From Brachypodium distachyon (lineage: Eukaryota > Streptophyta > Magnoliopsida > Poales > Poaceae), in assembly GCF_000005505.3 (NCBI RefSeq), contig NC_016131.3, positions 15,273,501 through 15,337,500 of the forward strand: a DNA stretch of 64,000 nt, in the 5' to 3' direction. Positions within the stretch are counted from its first letter, which is position 1, and each line of letters begins with the position of its first letter. Position numbers and translations under genes: made by a program. The notes under the pieces were generated by a model. That model had not been told where the DNA came from. It made no database searches and worked only from the letters and a program-made list of their open reading frames with translations. Below, piece by piece: positions 61,783 through 64,000 of the stretch.

Positions 61783-62312
61783 ATCTTCCATCTGATCATG
61801 GACCGCGCATGCAATAGGACGTATGTGCAACTACAATATATATAGCGATTATTTTCACACTTGCTAGTTCCAAGTGTGTTCATTTATAGCGATGTAGATC
61901 TAACAATCCCTTCTAAGTATGGCTGAATTCCGAATGAAGCAACTGGGATTAATACTTTGATCAACGAAATGAAATGAAATACAGAGAGAAGTGTTAACAG
62001 TGTCATTGGTGTAAAGCCAGAGAGTTCTTCGAAACAGCCGTGCAACAACTTTGCTGTGTTCATTTTGTCGCCAGAGGCGCACATTGTTGATATCAATGAT
62101 CACACGCTAAGCTATATTTACATTAGAGATCTCTCCACATTAAGAACTCCAAAGTTCTTTGATCAGTTACTACAATTAGAGACGGGAGGATAGTACATAA
62201 AGCTCTCCCTCGTCAAAACCTGTAATTATATACAGTTGCGACATCTCAATCAGCCGAGCAATTCAATCCAGCGCCATTGGCACGGATCATCATCTCGTTG
62301 ACTCGTTGGGCC
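61783..62312. other. Convergent 3' flanks
   Basis: Contains the 3' UTRs of the membrane protein gene (+) and the PLA2-like gene (-). No ORF with motif, no transposon ends seen. Confidence 0.5.
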
Positions 62313-63318
62313 TCACAATCTCTGCTTCTCGCCGCCGCCGGTCGTCGGCCTGCCGGAAGACGAGGCCATCCTCTTGACAAAATCGGCGAAGACATCGCCG
62401 TAATTCGGCCCCTTCTGCAGTCGCACCAGGTTCGTCCGATACGGTATCAGGATCACCTTGAGCCCTGCACACGCACGCATACGCAAATGTCACATTAGAC
62501 ACAAGAGAAAAATTTCACGACCAATCTCCCATCATCCGTACACGCAATGCACACATTGCACAGAGGAATTGGGCAAAATTAAGCGGTCGGAAACTGAAAT
62601 CGGGGGCGAAGGATGATGGGGACGGACCAAAGATGCACATGGAGCGGTATACGGCGGCGGCGGCGGCGCCGTCGAGGGCGGGGGTGGTGCGGCTGCCCTG
62701 GAGGCATCGGAGGAAGGCGAGGTCGGCGCGGAGCAGCTGGGCCTGGTCGTGGGTGTCGTAGGCCATGTCGTGGCAGTAGCAGCAGAAGTCGAGGTGGTCG
62801 GCGGGGCGGCGGTCCCAGAGCACGGACCCGGCCTCCTTGCCGCTCGACCAGTTTGGCCCGCAGTAGTGACCGTACCGCGGGAACAGCTTCGACAGCCACG
62901 CCCGCGTCCCGCCGTGCCACGGCAGGCGCGCCACGTATGGCCGGAACAGCGGCACCGCGCACCCCGCGAGCTGGAGCTCCGCCTCCGCGTCCGCCGCCGC
63001 CGCCTTCCGCAGCTCCGCGATTGGCGAGCTGCCGCTGCTGCTGCGGCGGGTGGTGGTGGTGGTGGTGGTGCGGGGGGTGGTGATGGGGAGGATGGAGGAG
63101 AGGAAGGCGATTAGCGGGTTGGTGGTGGTGCCGCCGGTGGATGGATGTTTGGGAGGGGTTGCGGAGGATGAGGAGGAAGGGGTGGGAGCTGGAGGAGGAG
63201 GGGTTGGGGAAGGGGAGACGGGGCGGAGGAGGAAGGCGGCGGGGTTGAGGCGGAGGCGGAAGCTCGGCTTGGAAGGGGGCGGCGGGGAGGTGGAGGAGGA
63301 AGAGGAGGCCACCTCCAT
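62313..63318 (-). CDS. Phospholipase A2-like protein
   Basis: Two exons, 62628-63318 and 62313-62464, give 280 aa. Residues 1-95 are Ser/Pro/Thr-rich and disordered, with a short hydrophobic stretch (PLIAFLSSILPI, 68-79). The PLA2 core has PRYGHYCGPNWSSG (about 148-160, in the position of the calcium loop) and LDFCCYCHDMAYD, with the catalytic His183-Asp184 pair. It then continues LLRADLAFLRCLQG. Secretory plant PLA2s hydrolyse the sn-2 ester of phospholipids; this larger form lacks a clear signal peptide and belongs to a less studied plant group (At4g29070-like, from memory). The pattern differs from the canonical CCxxHDxC in spacing after His, so activity is probable but not certain. Exon 2 encodes GLKVILIPYRTNLVRLQ and a basic tail. 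Confidence 0.85.
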
Positions 63319-64000
63319 TGTTGCGGCGGTGCGCGTCGCCGGTGCCGTTGCCGCCGGTGCGTTTCTCTTCTCTCTCTCTCGTTGGGCCGGGTCGGTTCGG
63401 CTGGGGCGATGGCGTGTGGCTGTGCGGGGCTTTTGTTTGTTGCGTTTTTTAGGGGGAATTTATTTGAGGCGGGGGCTGGATGTAATTGGGCGAGAGAGGA
63501 GGTTATTTGAGGTGGGGTGCTTGTGCTTTGCCCGGTTTTGGGTTGGGATAAAACGGAGCATATTTTCTTGAGGATGCCGTCGCTAAAAAAATTCGCTGCG
63601 GCGAGAGCGCTCTCTGGTGCGTGCGGTGTCCCGTCCTGGCCGTGTCGAGGCGGCGCGTCGGCGTCGGCAGGGCAGGCCGACGCGTGGCGGAGGGAGGGAG
63701 TGACTCGTCTCGGTCAGTCTGGAAGTTTTTTCTTTTTTGTCCTTCTCTTTCCATGACCTGGTTTGGTTGAATGTTGGCGGCGGCACTCTCCGGACTCCGG
63801 AGTTCTCTGTCGTCTGCGCTGCGTGTCTGTTTATCACGCCGCGGGCTTTAAATTTCGGCTTTTCTTTTTTTTATCAGTGAATCTGATCTGGAGCGGCGGT
63901 GAGATTTGAACGTTGTTGCGGGCGGCGTCTGCGTGGGATCAGGATGACGGGTGGCATGTGGATTGGATGAAATCATGAAACCGTCTGGCAAGAGCCAAGA
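63319..64000. other. Upstream region of the PLA2-like gene
   Basis: GC-rich to 63700, including CTCTCTCTC near 63370 that could be part of the leader. No coding sequence supported on either strand to the window end. Confidence 0.5.

Noticed and set aside
1..64000. tRNA, rRNA, CRISPR, operon or prokaryotic features
   Set aside because: None seen. The window is plant nuclear DNA with spliced genes, so these feature types do not apply.

Overview
The window is nuclear DNA of a grass (Poaceae). Evidence for this: GC-rich, intron-poor 5' exons; canonical GT-AG introns; many Stowaway-type MITEs with CTCCCTCCG-like ends and TA target duplications; a PIF/Harbinger transposon; a long LTR of the TGTGACGCCC type; and a gene for ferredoxin-dependent glutamate synthase with 33 coding exons. 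The presence of the Fd-GOGAT gene next to a CND41/AED3-like aspartyl protease resembles, from memory, the rice chromosome 7 region around Fd-GOGAT. Remembered rice residues differ at scattered positions, so the species is a grass I cannot name. About seven intact genes in 64 kb suggests a gene-rich, compact region.

Layout. 1-1 kb: broken M48 (OMA1-like) metallopeptidase copy. 2.3-2.9 kb: decayed tail of a LINE. 4.3-5.7 kb (-): single-exon aspartyl protease. 6.4-11.7 kb: PIF/Harbinger transposon whose transposase reading frame is split by a 2.86-kb solo LTR. 16.3-32.8 kb (+): chloroplast Fd-GOGAT. 33.95-34.7 kb (-): B3/DUF313-like putative DNA-binding protein. 36.5-38.2 kb (+): small gene of unknown function. 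39.5-49.6 kb (-): REN1-type RhoGAP with PH, RhoGAP and coiled-coil parts in 22 coding exons. 53.8-56.6 kb (+): organellar ribosomal protein uS9. 57.9-61.8 kb (+): multi-pass membrane protein. 62.3-63.3 kb (-): phospholipase A2-like protein.

The genes are independent transcription units, not an operon. Fd-GOGAT makes glutamate in the plastid from glutamine and 2-oxoglutarate using reduced ferredoxin. The uS9 protein serves organellar translation. The RhoGAP limits ROP GTPase signalling at membranes. The other products have only family-level functions. I rebuilt the exon-intron structure by following reading phase across GT-AG sites; reading frames closed without stops for Fd-GOGAT (1608 aa), RhoGAP (862 aa), uS9m (412 aa), the membrane protein (323 aa) and the PLA2 (280 aa).

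I found no evidence for a previously undescribed molecular system. The most notable items are the nested transposon with both sets of target duplications readable, a MITE with perfect 65-bp arms in the uS9m intron, a Stowaway sitting on a splice donor of the RhoGAP gene, a Stowaway nested in another MITE, and the uncharacterised small gene.
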